Counted from the stretch's first letter, positions 1 through 9,338 are shown. The stretch is DNA of 64,000 nucleotides from Clostridiales bacterium (GCA_012520655.1 JAAYNW010000019.1:1-64000); one strand, 5' to 3'. The notes: generated by a model not told the origin, from the letters alone. Translations and numbers: made by a program.

Positions 1-1
1 A

Positions 2-58
2 CGCGAAGTCCAGGAAAGGAACAGATATACCATTGCTACCACCATTCTAACAGCTTAA
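2..58 (+). CDS. 3' end of an unidentified CDS upstream of fliK
   Basis: An open frame enters from the window edge and stops at TAA 56-58, giving the last 18 residues, REVQERNRYTIATTILTA. In Bacillus-type operons the gene before fliK is fliJ or a MotE-like chaperone gene, so this could be either. Too little remains to assign a family, and another frame stays open to 132, running into the fliK ribosome binding site. The frame choice rests only on its stopping before the fliK leader. Confidence 0.3.
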   Translation, partial: REVQERNRYTIATTILTA

Positions 59-138
59 GTAACAAGAGGGATAATTCCTTACTGGATGTAAGAGAGATTA
101 ACCACAAATATATTGTAGTAGAAAGGAGGTAAAATACG

Positions 139-1542
139 ATGACTACACAGGTAAAAGGCATCAACCCATTGATGAATTACGTATCTGTAAAGCAAGCGGG
201 AAATGCGGCCGGCAGTCAGGCAGAGAATTTCATGGATACTTTCAGCAAAGCCTCAGGAAAGCCGGGAGTACAGGATATGGCGAGTGCAAACGACAAGACG
301 GCGAAGAGTCTGCAGGTGAAAGTAAAACATACTGATAAGAGAAGCTTGGATAGCAGCAATGCTACGGTTGAAGCGGATAGTGTACAGAATACCGATGTGA
401 ATCGGCCGGCGGAAGATGCAGTACAGTTAGCCGGAGAAGCGTTGGTGCAGGAAGTTGCACAGGAACTGGGACTTTCGGTGGAAGATGTCGAAGCAGCTAT
501 GGAAGCTTTGGGACTGACGATGATTGACTTGCTGAATCCGGACAATATGACGCAGCTCGTGCTGACTTTGAAAGATGCGGATATGCTTACGGTAATGACG
601 GATGAAGGACTTTACAGTTCGCTCAAGAATCTTTTAAGCACAGTAAATGAAGTAGTAAGCGCATTACAGGAAGAAACCGGACTGACACAGGAAGAACTCG
701 AGGCAATATTAGAAGAGGCAGCGTCAAAAAAGGATATTCCGCAAGAGGAAACCGACTTAAGGGGTATCGAGTCAGAGAACAGACAGAAAATGCCGGAGGG
801 TAAAAATGATTATACCGTAACTGTGAAACGAGACGGCGAAGTTGTGGAAGTCAGTGTAAAAGCAGACGGAAACAGCAAAGAAGAAAGCGCGGAATTGATA
901 TCGAAGAAAGTGCAGGAGCCGGAAGAAACGGCTGACAGCAAAAAAGAAGGTTCTTCACAAAAAGATTCGTCCTCGCGAGGAAGCAGTACGTATAACAACG
1001 TGCTTTTAGATAATCTTCTGAATCGCGGAAATGTCTCAACGACGGATGCAGTATTCGATAATACTATGGCTGAACATACAACCGGCACGCAGGATATCAT
1101 GAATCAGATTATGGATTATATGAAGGTCCAGGTAAAATCGGATCTGACGCAGATGGAAATCCGGCTTCATCCCGCAAGTCTTGGTACGGTCAATATTCAC
1201 ATTACGTCAAAAGACGGTGTTATTACCGCACAGTTTCTAACACAGAACGAGGCGGTGAAAGCAGCGATTGAAAGCCAACTGGTTCAGTTAAAAAGCAACT
1301 TCGAAGAGCAGGGACTGAAAGTGGAAGCGGTGGAAGTTGCCGTAGAAAGTCATCAGTTTGAGAGAAACTTAAACGGTGACGGTAGCGGTCAGGAACAAGC
1401 GGGGGAAGGAAAGAAAAAGGGAGCCAGAAGAATCAATCTGAATGAACTGAATCCCGAGAATGAAGCCGAGCTGAACGAAGAAGATCAAATTGCCGTAGAG
1501 ATGATGACAGTGGGGGGCAGTACCGTAGATTATACGGCATAA
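139..1542 (+). CDS. fliK: Flagellar hook-length control protein FliK
   Basis: FliK is the secreted ruler that ends hook growth and switches the export gate, through FlhB, to filament substrates. The 467-residue protein has a long, low-complexity, acidic Glu/Ser/Lys-rich N-terminal part (about residues 1-320), as expected of the ruler. A conserved C-terminal Flg_hook domain follows at about residues 325-420, including the segment MEIRLHPASLGTVNIHI, typical of the substrate-specificity-switch domain. The ATG at 139 follows a strong AAAGGAGGT. It is followed 57 bases later by flgD, the usual order. The N-terminal part is poorly conserved in this family; the assignment rests on the C-terminal domain and context. 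Confidence 0.93.
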   Translation: MTTQVKGINPLMNYVSVKQAGNAAGSQAENFMDTFSKASGKPGVQDMASANDKTAKSLQVKVKHTDKRSLDSSNATVEADSVQNTDVNRPAEDAVQLAGEALVQEVAQELGLSVEDVEAAMEALGLTMIDLLNPDNMTQLVLTLKDADMLTVMTDEGLYSSLKNLLSTVNEVVSALQEETGLTQEELEAILEEAASKKDIPQEETDLRGIESENRQKMPEGKNDYTVTVKRDGEVVEVSVKADGNSKEESAELISKKVQEPEETADSKKEGSSQKDSSSRGSSTYNNVLLDNLLNRGNVSTTDAVFDNTMAEHTTGTQDIMNQIMDYMKVQVKSDLTQMEIRLHPASLGTVNIHITSKDGVITAQFLTQNEAVKAAIESQLVQLKSNFEEQGLKVEAVEVAVESHQFERNLNGDGSGQEQAGEGKKKGARRINLNELNPENEAELNEEDQIAVEMMTVGGSTVDYTA

Positions 1543-1599
1543 AAATTACATAATTGAGTATGGAGCGATATAAGAGGTTTCATACGGAAAGGAGAATAT

Positions 1600-2262
1600 A
1601 TGTCAGTAGCAGCACAGATAAAAGATGGAAAAATAGTGGAAACTACGACGGCATCCTCTTTGGCTAACAGCACTAAAAAAAGCTCGTCGACGCTCGATAA
1701 AGATGCGTTTTTGGGTTTGCTTGTAGCACAGATGAAGTATCAGGACCCTTTGGAGCCTACTTCCAATACGGAGTTTGTTTCCCAATATGCACAGTTCTCT
1801 TCATTGGAGCAGATGCAGAATATGAGCGCGGCGCTGGAATTATCCAGAGCTTCCGGTTTAGTAGGACAGGTGGTAAGCGTCAACACGACGAACAGCAGCG
1901 GTCAGACGACACAGATTCAAGGTAAAGTGGATTATGTCATATACGAGAACAGTAAGGCTTATGTCTCTATAGGCGGTTCATTGTATTCCCTTGACGATGT
2001 ATACGGAGTGGCGGATCAGGAATACCTGGATGCTTATGATTTGGCATTGCGTTTTGCTATTGAAATGGCCAAACTACCTTCGTCAAAGGAGAAGGTGACT
2101 CTCGATAATAAAGAGAAGATTACTGAGTTAAATAAAATCTACAATGAAATGTCGGATTATGAGAAGTCTTTCATCTCATCCGATGACGTAACGAAGCTGA
2201 AGGAATATACGAAGCGCATTGAAGAACTGGTTAAAGACCAGGAAGAGAATAATGCGAAGTAA
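1600..2262 (+). CDS. flgD: Hook-capping protein FlgD with extra C-terminal helical domain
   Basis: FlgD caps the growing hook and guides FlgE assembly outside the cell. Residues about 31-75 carry the family core (DKDAFLGLLVAQMKYQDP, then a Phe/Gln-rich segment), and residues 85-137 form the beta-rich part. Bacillus FlgD ends near residue 140; this protein continues to 220. Residues about 145-212 form a predicted three-helix module with the pattern LPxxxxVTLxxKxxI...Y...M..YEKSFI, which resembles a repeat I know from clostridial cell-surface proteins. The start follows AAAGGAGAATAT. Function as hook cap is secure; the role of the tail is unknown. Confidence 0.93.
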   Translation: MSVAAQIKDGKIVETTTASSLANSTKKSSSTLDKDAFLGLLVAQMKYQDPLEPTSNTEFVSQYAQFSSLEQMQNMSAALELSRASGLVGQVVSVNTTNSSGQTTQIQGKVDYVIYENSKAYVSIGGSLYSLDDVYGVADQEYLDAYDLALRFAIEMAKLPSSKEKVTLDNKEKITELNKIYNEMSDYEKSFISSDDVTKLKEYTKRIEELVKDQEENNAK

Positions 2263-2359
2263 GCGACGGAACAGCAATAGGGAGTGTGTGGAAGCTGAGG
2301 GTTTACAGTCAAGAAAACCTAATGTATAAGGATGGGAAAAACTCAAGGAGGAGAAGATT

Positions 2360-2764
2360 ATGAAGATTCAAAATAATCAATTCCTTTCCATAGAACAGCT
2401 ACAGGCAAAATATTTTACGCAGGCAGAGCAAAGCCGTAAGGCCGCAGGAGAGAGCAAAACATCTTTTTATGATTTGCTGAACCAAACGACAAAAGCGGTG
2501 GAAAGCGCAGGGGAAGTAAAATTTTCCAAGCATGCGGCAAATCGTCTGGCAGAACGTAACATTGAACTTACGGCTAACCAGAAGGAAAGGCTGCAGGAAG
2601 GAACAATGAAGGCAGGCTTGAAAGGAATTAACGAATCATTGGTGCTTGTCGACCAGTTGGCCTTTATCGTAAATGTTCCGAACAATACGGTAGTAACGGC
2701 GATGAAACAGACAGAAACAGATGAAAATGTATTTACCAACATAGATGGCGCGGTAATTATGTAA
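2360..2764 (+). CDS. Flagellar operon protein, TIGR02530-like family
   Basis: This 134-residue cytoplasmic protein matches a small family (TIGR02530) found between flgD and flgE in Firmicutes flagellar operons; its molecular function is not established. The recognisable core is about residues 55-125: a helical FSKHAANRLAERNIEL segment, then a hydrophobic beta-rich part ending in TAMKQTE. No signal peptide or membrane segment is visible. The ATG follows CAAGGAGGAGAAG. Position directly before the hook gene suggests a part in hook assembly or hook-protein handling, which is inference from context. Confidence 0.85.
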   Translation: MKIQNNQFLSIEQLQAKYFTQAEQSRKAAGESKTSFYDLLNQTTKAVESAGEVKFSKHAANRLAERNIELTANQKERLQEGTMKAGLKGINESLVLVDQLAFIVNVPNNTVVTAMKQTETDENVFTNIDGAVIM

Positions 2765-2849
2765 GCCGGACCTTATAGGAGGCTGTTGTTCCGGAATGAC
2801 AGAAGGAACATGCGCGGCATCATGTGGTAATAAAAGGAGGTCATTCATT

Positions 2850-4670
2850 ATGATGAGATCATTGTATTCTGGTGTGGCGGGTCTTAGAACACATCAGACA
2901 AAGATGGACGTTATCGGTAATAATATCGCTAACGTCAACACGACAGCTTATAAATCACAGTCTGTTACATTCAGAGACTTGATGTACCAGACAACACAGG
3001 CAGCATCCGGTGCAAATGCGGAAACGGGCGTGGGAGGCACTAATGCCAAGCAGATCGGTCTCGGTGTTGTTACGGGAGCTATTAATACAGCCATAGCGCA
3101 GCAGGGCTCCGCTCAGACAACGAATAACCCGTTCGATATTATGATAACGGGAGACGCGTTTTTCATAGTAAACAACGGTTCCGAGAATTTCTTCACAAGA
3201 GACGGTTCTTTCTACGTGGATGGCGCAGGAAATCTCGCTATGACGAGCACCGGTTATAGAGTCATGGGCTGGGAGGCGGATCCTTCGACAGGGAAGCCGA
3301 AGACAGGAAGCGTAACTGCACTTAAAATTATGGATCCGACGAACATGACCTATCCCGCGGAAGCGACGAGCCAAGCGAGGGTGACCGGTATCATCGATAA
3401 AAATGATACGAAAGTCCATAGCACTTCCGGTAAGATTATGAATTTTGAGTTCTTTGATATGTCGGGTTATAAATATACAGCTCAGATTAGTGTACATTCT
3501 ACGACAGACGAAGGACAATTCTATGTACAGCTGGACGATATTCTGGACGCTAACGGAGACAGTTTAGGTGCCGCAAAATTAGCCGAGGTAACCTTCGGCA
3601 GTGACTTGAATGTAGATGTGTCGCAAGTCTATACACTTGTGAACGGCACAGCGACCGGTTCCGGTGCTTATACGATTACAAGCGGAACCAACACCTTTGA
3701 CGGAACTGTCGGAACGGTGTATACTACTACTCCGACAGATCCGGATGATATTGCAGCCCTGAAGGCCGCTTATAGCAGCATCGTTGATTTCACCGCTGTT
3801 ACAAGCTTTTCCATTGACGGAAAGGGAGTGTTAAAGGTGGAGATGTCCAGCGATTCCGATCTGTTAGGCAAGACTTTTACGCCCAACAGCGGCACATTCT
3901 CGGTCGCTGAGGTAATGGTAACGGATGGAACCTCAACCTATAAATGTCCGCCGGGAACACCGGTTGCGGCATCATCGTTAAGTGCTGCGGACAAGGCGAA
4001 TCTTAAAGCCCTTTACGGACTGGACATCGATGCGGACAAGGTGAATTCGTTTTCGATAGCGCTGGATGGAACCTTAACGGTTACGAATAAGACCGTAGAG
4101 AACGCTGCAAGCCTTGTGTATAGTCCGGCGAACGGCAAATTTGTGAGCGTGAACGGCAACGGGGCGGGAACGATGAGCTTGAGCTTCGGTTCGCTTAAGA
4201 TGTTCACTCCTATCAACATTGATTTTTCTACTTCCCAGTGCGTAAATAACAACGGCTCCAGTACGATCACTGCCACAAGAGGAACCTCCGAAGGGTTTGG
4301 ATCGGGACGTAAAGTCGGCGCCATGATTTCTATTTCCATAGACAAGGCCGGCATTATTACTGCTTCATACGATAATGGTATGAGCAAATGTCTGGGTCAG
4401 ATTGCGTCGGCAACATTTGCCAATCCTTCCGGGTTGGAGAAGCAGGGCGATAACCTTTATTCCGCCACGATGAACTCGGGTGAACCCACCGGAGGGGATA
4501 TTACGGCGAGCGGCGGATACATGCAGACAGGCGTCCTTGAGATGAGCAACGTGGACTTATCGCAGGAGTTTACGGAGATGATTACTACGCAGAGAGGATT
4601 TCAGGCAAATAGCCGAATTATTACAGTTTCCGACACGATGTTGGAAGAATTGACAAACCTGAAACGTTAG
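2850..4670 (+). CDS. flgE: Flagellar hook protein FlgE, long form with internal duplication
   Basis: FlgE polymerises into the hook, the universal joint between rod and filament. The N terminus MMRSLYSGVAGLRTHQTKMD with GNNIANVNTTAYK is the flagellar rod/hook N-terminal helix, and the C terminus (LSQEFTEMITTQRGFQANSR) is its partner. The start at 2850 (or the adjacent ATG 2853) is chosen because AAAGGAGG lies 10 bases upstream; an in-frame ATG at 2796 lacks such a site and adds residues foreign to the family. At about 606 residues it is much longer than typical FlgE. The surface region, about residues 285-435, contains two similar segments, described under findings. Confidence 0.95.
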   Translation: MMRSLYSGVAGLRTHQTKMDVIGNNIANVNTTAYKSQSVTFRDLMYQTTQAASGANAETGVGGTNAKQIGLGVVTGAINTAIAQQGSAQTTNNPFDIMITGDAFFIVNNGSENFFTRDGSFYVDGAGNLAMTSTGYRVMGWEADPSTGKPKTGSVTALKIMDPTNMTYPAEATSQARVTGIIDKNDTKVHSTSGKIMNFEFFDMSGYKYTAQISVHSTTDEGQFYVQLDDILDANGDSLGAAKLAEVTFGSDLNVDVSQVYTLVNGTATGSGAYTITSGTNTFDGTVGTVYTTTPTDPDDIAALKAAYSSIVDFTAVTSFSIDGKGVLKVEMSSDSDLLGKTFTPNSGTFSVAEVMVTDGTSTYKCPPGTPVAASSLSAADKANLKALYGLDIDADKVNSFSIALDGTLTVTNKTVENAASLVYSPANGKFVSVNGNGAGTMSLSFGSLKMFTPINIDFSTSQCVNNNGSSTITATRGTSEGFGSGRKVGAMISISIDKAGIITASYDNGMSKCLGQIASATFANPSGLEKQGDNLYSATMNSGEPTGGDITASGGYMQTGVLEMSNVDLSQEFTEMITTQRGFQANSRIITVSDTMLEELTNLKR

Positions 4671-4784
4671 TAATATAATGAAAGGGAACACAACATAATG
4701 GGGAACTTGGGACTGAGTTCCCCGACATCTTGTAGAAGCGATTGGCAGAAGGGGCCGAAGAGCTTTTAAGGAGGAGAGGGTAAA

Positions 4785-4970
4785 ATGATAGAGGTGACAA
4801 AGATAAGCGGAGCAAAAGTATTAATCAATCCGGACTTAATTGAACTGGTGGAAGAGACACCGGATACGGTTGTTTCATTTACTACAGGCCGTAAAATAAT
4901 TGTAAAAGAAAGTAGACAAGAAGTGAAAAATCTAGTAAAATCGTATAGAAAGGACATTTTTGCGGATTGA
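4785..4970 (+). CDS. flbD: Flagellar protein FlbD/SwrD family
   Basis: A 61-residue soluble protein of the FlbD family, recognised by its N-terminal MIEVTKISGAKVLINPDLIE and the following short beta-rich segment with TTGRKIIVKES. It sits between the hook gene and motA, the usual position. In Bacillus subtilis the homologous small gene swrD acts on stator torque; I infer a similar role here from family and position. The start follows TTAAGGAGGAGAG. It is 23 bases upstream of motA. Confidence 0.9.
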   Translation: MIEVTKISGAKVLINPDLIELVEETPDTVVSFTTGRKIIVKESRQEVKNLVKSYRKDIFAD

Positions 4971-4993
4971 CGCGAAAATCAAGGGACTGATTC

Positions 4994-5791
4994 GTGGATA
5001 TAGCATCAATATTAGGTCTTATTTTGTGCGGGATTGTGTTTATATTTGGTATTTTGTCTAGTGGAGGAATATCATCAATTGGCGGTTATTGGAACGTTCC
5101 GTCTGTTTTTATTACTTTCGGCGGTTCATTGTTTTGTGTATTAGCGTCATGCTCATTGCAGAATTTTGTTGGTGGGTTAAAAAGCTTTAGACTGGTACTT
5201 AAAACCCCTTCGAATGATACTCCGGAAACAATTAGACAGATTATTGAATTATCCAATGTTGCTCGTAAAGAAGGACTCCTTTCACTGGAGGAACGGGCAG
5301 AGAACCTCGATGATGAATTTCTGAAAAAGGGTATTTTACTCATTGTGGACGGTACGGATCAAGAACTGGTTCGAGCCATTATGGATACGGAACTTGCCAG
5401 CATAGAAGAAAGACATAAGACTAAAATAGGATTTTGGGACACTCTGGGAGCGATGGGACCTGCGTGGGGTATGATCGGAACCCTCGTCGGTTTGGTAGAT
5501 ATGTTAAATCGTATGGACGATCCGTCGGCAATTGGACCCGGTATGGCGACCGCGCTTATCACTACGTTATACGGTTCGCTGCTGGCGAACTGGATATGTG
5601 CGCCGGTTGCAAGCAAATTAAAAGAAAATAATGCGGAAGAAGTTAGATTAAAAGAAATAATAATAGAAGGGCTTCTTTCTATTCAGGCGGGTGAGAATCC
5701 GCGAGTTATAGAAGAGAAATTGAAATCATTCCTGTCTCCGAAGGACAGAGAGAGCTGGGCAGGAGAAAACGGAGGTGAGCCGGTTGAATAG
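4994..5791 (+). CDS. motA: Flagellar motor stator protein MotA
   Basis: MotA forms, with MotB, the ion channel that drives rotation. The 265-residue protein has hydrophobic segments at about residues 5-25, 33-55, 148-172 and 182-205. A cytoplasmic loop with charged residues lies between the second and third. The diagnostic stretches GAMGPAWGMIGTLVGLVDML and GPGMATALITTLYGSLLAN are present. The start is GTG at 4994 after an AAGGGA site. The end overlaps the motB start, consistent with translational coupling. Whether the motor uses protons or sodium cannot be settled from the sequence. Confidence 0.95.
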   Translation: MDIASILGLILCGIVFIFGILSSGGISSIGGYWNVPSVFITFGGSLFCVLASCSLQNFVGGLKSFRLVLKTPSNDTPETIRQIIELSNVARKEGLLSLEERAENLDDEFLKKGILLIVDGTDQELVRAIMDTELASIEERHKTKIGFWDTLGAMGPAWGMIGTLVGLVDMLNRMDDPSAIGPGMATALITTLYGSLLANWICAPVASKLKENNAEEVRLKEIIIEGLLSIQAGENPRVIEEKLKSFLSPKDRESWAGENGGEPVE

Positions 5792-6596
5792 GCGAAGGGA
5801 AGAAGAACCGCCCAAGGGTGCTCCGGCATGGATGACGACATTCGGCGATCTCATGAATTTACTTCTATGTTTTTTCGTTTTGCTTTTTTCTATGTCTTCG
5901 GTGGACGCGCAGAAATTTGATTTAATGGCTGCATCATTCAACCAGGCTTTTAGTGTGTTCGACAGCGTTTCTACGGGAATGGGAACAGGAGATGGAATTT
6001 TAATCAGCAATGGAGTGAACCAGTTAACTGAGCTGGATCAGTATATAAACAGTATAGGAAAAGCGAAGGATGAAGACGATGTTCCGGATTCTCTTGGTGA
6101 AGCAGAGAAGAAGATTGAAGAAGCCAAACTTAAAGAATCGGAAGAACTTGCTGAAAAGGTGGAAGAAGCGGTTGCAGAGCAAAGCCTGAAAGGCGTGGTG
6201 GATGTCGAATTCACTTCTCAATATGTGCAGCTTACGCTGCAAGGCTCCTTGCTTTTTGATTCGGGGAGCACCGTACTTAAAGAAGAATCATTTCCGGTGC
6301 TTGATAAAATAGGTGTTATACTGGAGCGTTATGCGGAAAGCACAATAGAGATAGAAGGACATACGGATAATGTTCCGATGTCCGGAACAAAATATTCTAA
6401 TAATGATGAATTGAGCAGCGGAAGGGCGCTCTCAGTATTCAATTATTTAATTGAACATGCGAATCTTGACCCTGCAATCATTAAACATTCCGGCCGCGGT
6501 GAATACGTGCCGATTGCGGATAATTCAACTGCGGAAGGACGAGCGTTAAACAGAAGGGTAGAGATACGAATTTATAATTCGCTAAGTTCCTATTAA
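5784..6596 (+). CDS. motB: Flagellar motor stator protein MotB
   Basis: MotB is the peptidoglycan-anchored half of the stator. The N terminus has one membrane helix with the channel aspartate (D22 in TFGDLMNLLLCFFVLLFS). A Glu/Lys-rich linker follows at about residues 85-135. A C-terminal OmpA-like peptidoglycan-binding domain includes EIEGHTDNVPM and ALNRRVEIRIY. I place the start at TTG 5784, because GGAGGTGA at 5771-5778 sits 5 bases before it. The in-frame GTG at 5775 would lie inside that ribosome binding site. It overlaps the end of motA by 8 bases. Confidence 0.92.
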   Translation: MNRRREEEPPKGAPAWMTTFGDLMNLLLCFFVLLFSMSSVDAQKFDLMAASFNQAFSVFDSVSTGMGTGDGILISNGVNQLTELDQYINSIGKAKDEDDVPDSLGEAEKKIEEAKLKESEELAEKVEEAVAEQSLKGVVDVEFTSQYVQLTLQGSLLFDSGSTVLKEESFPVLDKIGVILERYAESTIEIEGHTDNVPMSGTKYSNNDELSSGRALSVFNYLIEHANLDPAIIKHSGRGEYVPIADNSTAEGRALNRRVEIRIYNSLSSY

Positions 6597-6618
6597 AAGA
6601 GCGGGAGGAAGTAGTAAA

Positions 6619-7137
6619 ATGAATAAGAATTTATTGTCTATATTGATACTGGGGTTGCTGATTGTAAATATTGTTTTGACATCTATTATGATGTTCAGCG
6701 TAATCGGTGCTTCAAAAAGGACAACAGACCTCGTAACGGATATTGCTTCAGTATTGCAGTTAGAATTAGGAGAAGCAGGAGAAGAGGAGACGGTTCCGCT
6801 GTCACAGACAGAAGTTCACAATATTGCAGAGCCGATGACGGTTACCTTGAAAAGCAGTGAGGACGGAAATACTCACTATTGTCTTGTAGCCGTAGCGCTT
6901 TCCCTGAATACGAAGGCAGATGGGTATAAGGAGTTCGGCAACGAAGAAAGTATGACATCCTACGAGCCTCTCATTACCGGTGAGATTATAGACGTTATCG
7001 GAAGCTACACGATGGATGACTTGACGACAAGCGATGCGCAGAATGAGGCCAAAAAGGAAATTTTGAGACGCATTCAACGTATGTTTGATTCGAAATTCGT
7101 TTATAATGTTTCGTTTAGTGACATTAAGTTCCAATAA
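6619..7137 (+). CDS. fliL: Flagellar basal body-associated protein FliL
   Basis: FliL surrounds or stabilises the stator at the basal body. This 172-residue protein has one N-terminal membrane helix (about residues 5-29, LLSILILGLLIVNIVLTSIM) and an extracytoplasmic domain. That domain ends in a helix and the beta strand SKFVYNVSFSDIKFQ, like the family's C terminus. It lies between motB and fliM, the usual FliL position. The ribosome binding site is GCGGGAGGAAG. Overall similarity in this family is low, so the call rests partly on topology and order. Confidence 0.85.
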   Translation: MNKNLLSILILGLLIVNIVLTSIMMFSVIGASKRTTDLVTDIASVLQLELGEAGEEETVPLSQTEVHNIAEPMTVTLKSSEDGNTHYCLVAVALSLNTKADGYKEFGNEESMTSYEPLITGEIIDVIGSYTMDDLTTSDAQNEAKKEILRRIQRMFDSKFVYNVSFSDIKFQ

Positions 7138-7172
7138 TCTCCTATTAATCAAACAGGCAGGAGGTGACTTGA

Positions 7173-8153
7173 GTGGGTGAGGTACTGTCACAAAACGAGA
7201 TTGACAATTTGCTTGCAGCGCTTAGCACAGGTGAATTGGATGTAGATGACATGCAGGAACAAGGCGAGAAGCAGGTGAAAAACTATGACTTCAAACGTCC
7301 GGCAAAGTTTTCCAAGGAACATTTGAGAACCTTGGAAATTATATATGAGCATTATGGTAGATTGATATCTACGAATTTACCGGTTTATTTACGAAAAAAC
7401 ATACAAGTCAGCGTAGCGAGTTCGGAAGCTGTTACATTTTCGGAATTTTCTAATGCGTTGTCCAATCCGGTTATTTTGGGAATTGTAAATTTTATGCCGT
7501 TACCCGGAAATATTATTGTGGAATTGTCTTGTAATCTGGGATTTGCGATGATAGACAGAATGCTCGGCGGACCGGGCGGAGCGCTGGAGAAGAATCGAGA
7601 CTTTTCCGAAATCGAGATGACTATTATAGAAAAACTCATGATAGTCTGTATGCAGCTGATGCGTGAACCGTGGAAGAACGTTGTTGACGTGAATCCTATG
7701 ATGGAAAGAATCGAGACGAATTCTCAGTTTGCTCAGGTTATCGCACCTAGCGACATGATAGCAATTGTCACTTTAAATATGAAGATCGGCGATGTCGAAG
7801 GATTGATGAATATATGCCTTCCTTACTTCACGCTGGAAGATGTCATGGATAAACTGAATACGAAATATTGGTATTCGACCATGCAGCAAAAGAATGACGA
7901 AAGTTACAATGAATATATCGAAGCACTAATTCGAAGGGTTGATATTCCTATAAAGGCGATTTTGGGGAAAAGCAGTGTTTTGGTTAATGATTTTGTTAAT
8001 TTGCAGCCGGGTGATATTATCAGGCTGGATAAAAGGGTCGACAATGAACTGAGTGTTTATGTCGGAAATATAAAGAAATTCACCGCGTTACCGGGCTCCA
8101 GCAAAGATAAATATGCGGTAAGAGTCACCTCGGTAATCAGAGAGGGGGAATAA
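7173..8153 (+). CDS. fliM: Flagellar motor switch protein FliM
   Basis: FliM forms the C-ring and binds phosphorylated CheY to bias rotation. The N terminus GEVLSQNEIDNLLAAL is the conserved CheY-binding peptide. A CheC-like middle domain follows (about residues 45-230, with LPGNIIVELSCNLGFAMIDRMLGG), then a C-terminal SpoA/FliN-type beta domain (about 245-326, LQPGDIIRLDKRVDNELSVYVG). The start is GTG at 7173 after GGAGGTGACTTGA. It ends one base before fliY, with which it assembles. Confidence 0.95.
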   Translation: MGEVLSQNEIDNLLAALSTGELDVDDMQEQGEKQVKNYDFKRPAKFSKEHLRTLEIIYEHYGRLISTNLPVYLRKNIQVSVASSEAVTFSEFSNALSNPVILGIVNFMPLPGNIIVELSCNLGFAMIDRMLGGPGGALEKNRDFSEIEMTIIEKLMIVCMQLMREPWKNVVDVNPMMERIETNSQFAQVIAPSDMIAIVTLNMKIGDVEGLMNICLPYFTLEDVMDKLNTKYWYSTMQQKNDESYNEYIEALIRRVDIPIKAILGKSSVLVNDFVNLQPGDIIRLDKRVDNELSVYVGNIKKFTALPGSSKDKYAVRVTSVIREGE

Positions 8154-8154
8154 C

Positions 8155-9315
8155 ATGGATGGAATGTTATCTCAGGACGAAATAAATGCGTTACTAAACG
8201 GAATGGACTTGTCGGAGTCAGACAACAGCGGGGACTCAGCGACTTCCGGTGTGGAGGCCGCGCCCATAGACGAAAGCTTGCTTTTAGATGTAGAAAAAGA
8301 TGCGATCGGTGAAATTGCAAATATCAGTATGGGCTCGTCTGCAACGACATTGTATTCCTTAGTAAATCGAAAAGTTAATATTACAACTCCCCGGGTGACG
8401 CTGTCTAATTGGGCGAGTATGACAGAGGACTATGAAAGACCCTGTGTGTTTATCCAAATAAGATACACTTCGGGATTGGAAGGCTCCAACATTTTAGTGT
8501 TAAAGGAGCATGACGTAAAGATTATCACGGATCTTATGATGGGTGGTGACGGAACGAATACGGATGGGGAGCTCGGAGAGATGCATCTCAGTGCAATCTC
8601 AGAGGCTATGAATCAGATGATGGGTTCAGCAGCGACATCTCTTTCCACAATGCTAGGCACTATGATTGATATCAGCCCTCCGGATGCCAGCTTGATAGAC
8701 TTAAATGCTTTTAAGACGGGCAGCGATATTGCATCTTTTCTAGATGGCACATTTGTAAAAATATCATTTAGAATGCAAATCGGAGATTTGGTAGATAGTA
8801 CGATAATGCAATTATATCCGATTGATTTTGCTAAGACATTATATGAGACTTTTATAAATAACCAGATAGGAAATCCTGAACCCGAGCAAGCACCGGATCC
8901 GATACCGGAACCGCCTCGAGTTCAGAATATACAGCAGCAAATGGGGATAGGAGGCAATGAAATGCAGCAGCAGATGGCGATGAGGGGGATGCCGCAGATG
9001 GGGATGCCGCAGATGCAGAGTATGAATGTTCAACCTGCACAGTTTCAAAATTTTTCAGCTGATTACAGCGGGCTTCAAAGTAATGAAAATATTGGTTTGA
9101 TTATGGACGTACCGTTGGAGGTTACCGTAGAACTGGGGAGAACAAGTAAATCAATATCTGAAATACTGGATTTTGCACCAGGGACAATCATTGAGCTCGA
9201 TAAGATTGCCGGAGAACCGATAGATGTATTGGTAAACGGTAAATTTGTAGCAAAGGGTGAAGTTGTGGTAATCGAAGAAAGCTTCGGTATTCGAGTAACA
9301 GAAATCATTAAATAA
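8155..9315 (+). CDS. fliY: Flagellar motor switch phosphatase FliY (CheC-FliN fusion)
   Basis: FliY replaces FliN in Bacillus-type motors and also dephosphorylates CheY at the switch. The N terminus MLSQDEINALLNGMD repeats the CheY-binding peptide seen in FliM. A CheC-type phosphatase domain spans about residues 40-235. Its two active-site helices look intact (EIANISMGSSATTLYSL and AISEAMNQMMGSAATSL). A Gln/Met/Pro-rich linker (about 245-300) leads to a C-terminal FliN/SpoA domain (about 310-386). Glu and Asn are present in both phosphatase motifs, so activity is likely. It is 386 residues, normal for FliY. Confidence 0.95.
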   Translation: MDGMLSQDEINALLNGMDLSESDNSGDSATSGVEAAPIDESLLLDVEKDAIGEIANISMGSSATTLYSLVNRKVNITTPRVTLSNWASMTEDYERPCVFIQIRYTSGLEGSNILVLKEHDVKIITDLMMGGDGTNTDGELGEMHLSAISEAMNQMMGSAATSLSTMLGTMIDISPPDASLIDLNAFKTGSDIASFLDGTFVKISFRMQIGDLVDSTIMQLYPIDFAKTLYETFINNQIGNPEPEQAPDPIPEPPRVQNIQQQMGIGGNEMQQQMAMRGMPQMGMPQMQSMNVQPAQFQNFSADYSGLQSNENIGLIMDVPLEVTVELGRTSKSISEILDFAPGTIIELDKIAGEPIDVLVNGKFVAKGEVVVIEESFGIRVTEIIK

Positions 9316-9338
9316 GAAGAGAAATAGGAGAAAAAGAT

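Noticed and set aside
2955-3518. Open frame of 187 codons antisense to flgE
   Set aside because: The plus-strand hook gene explains the sequence; the antisense product has no family features or start signals.
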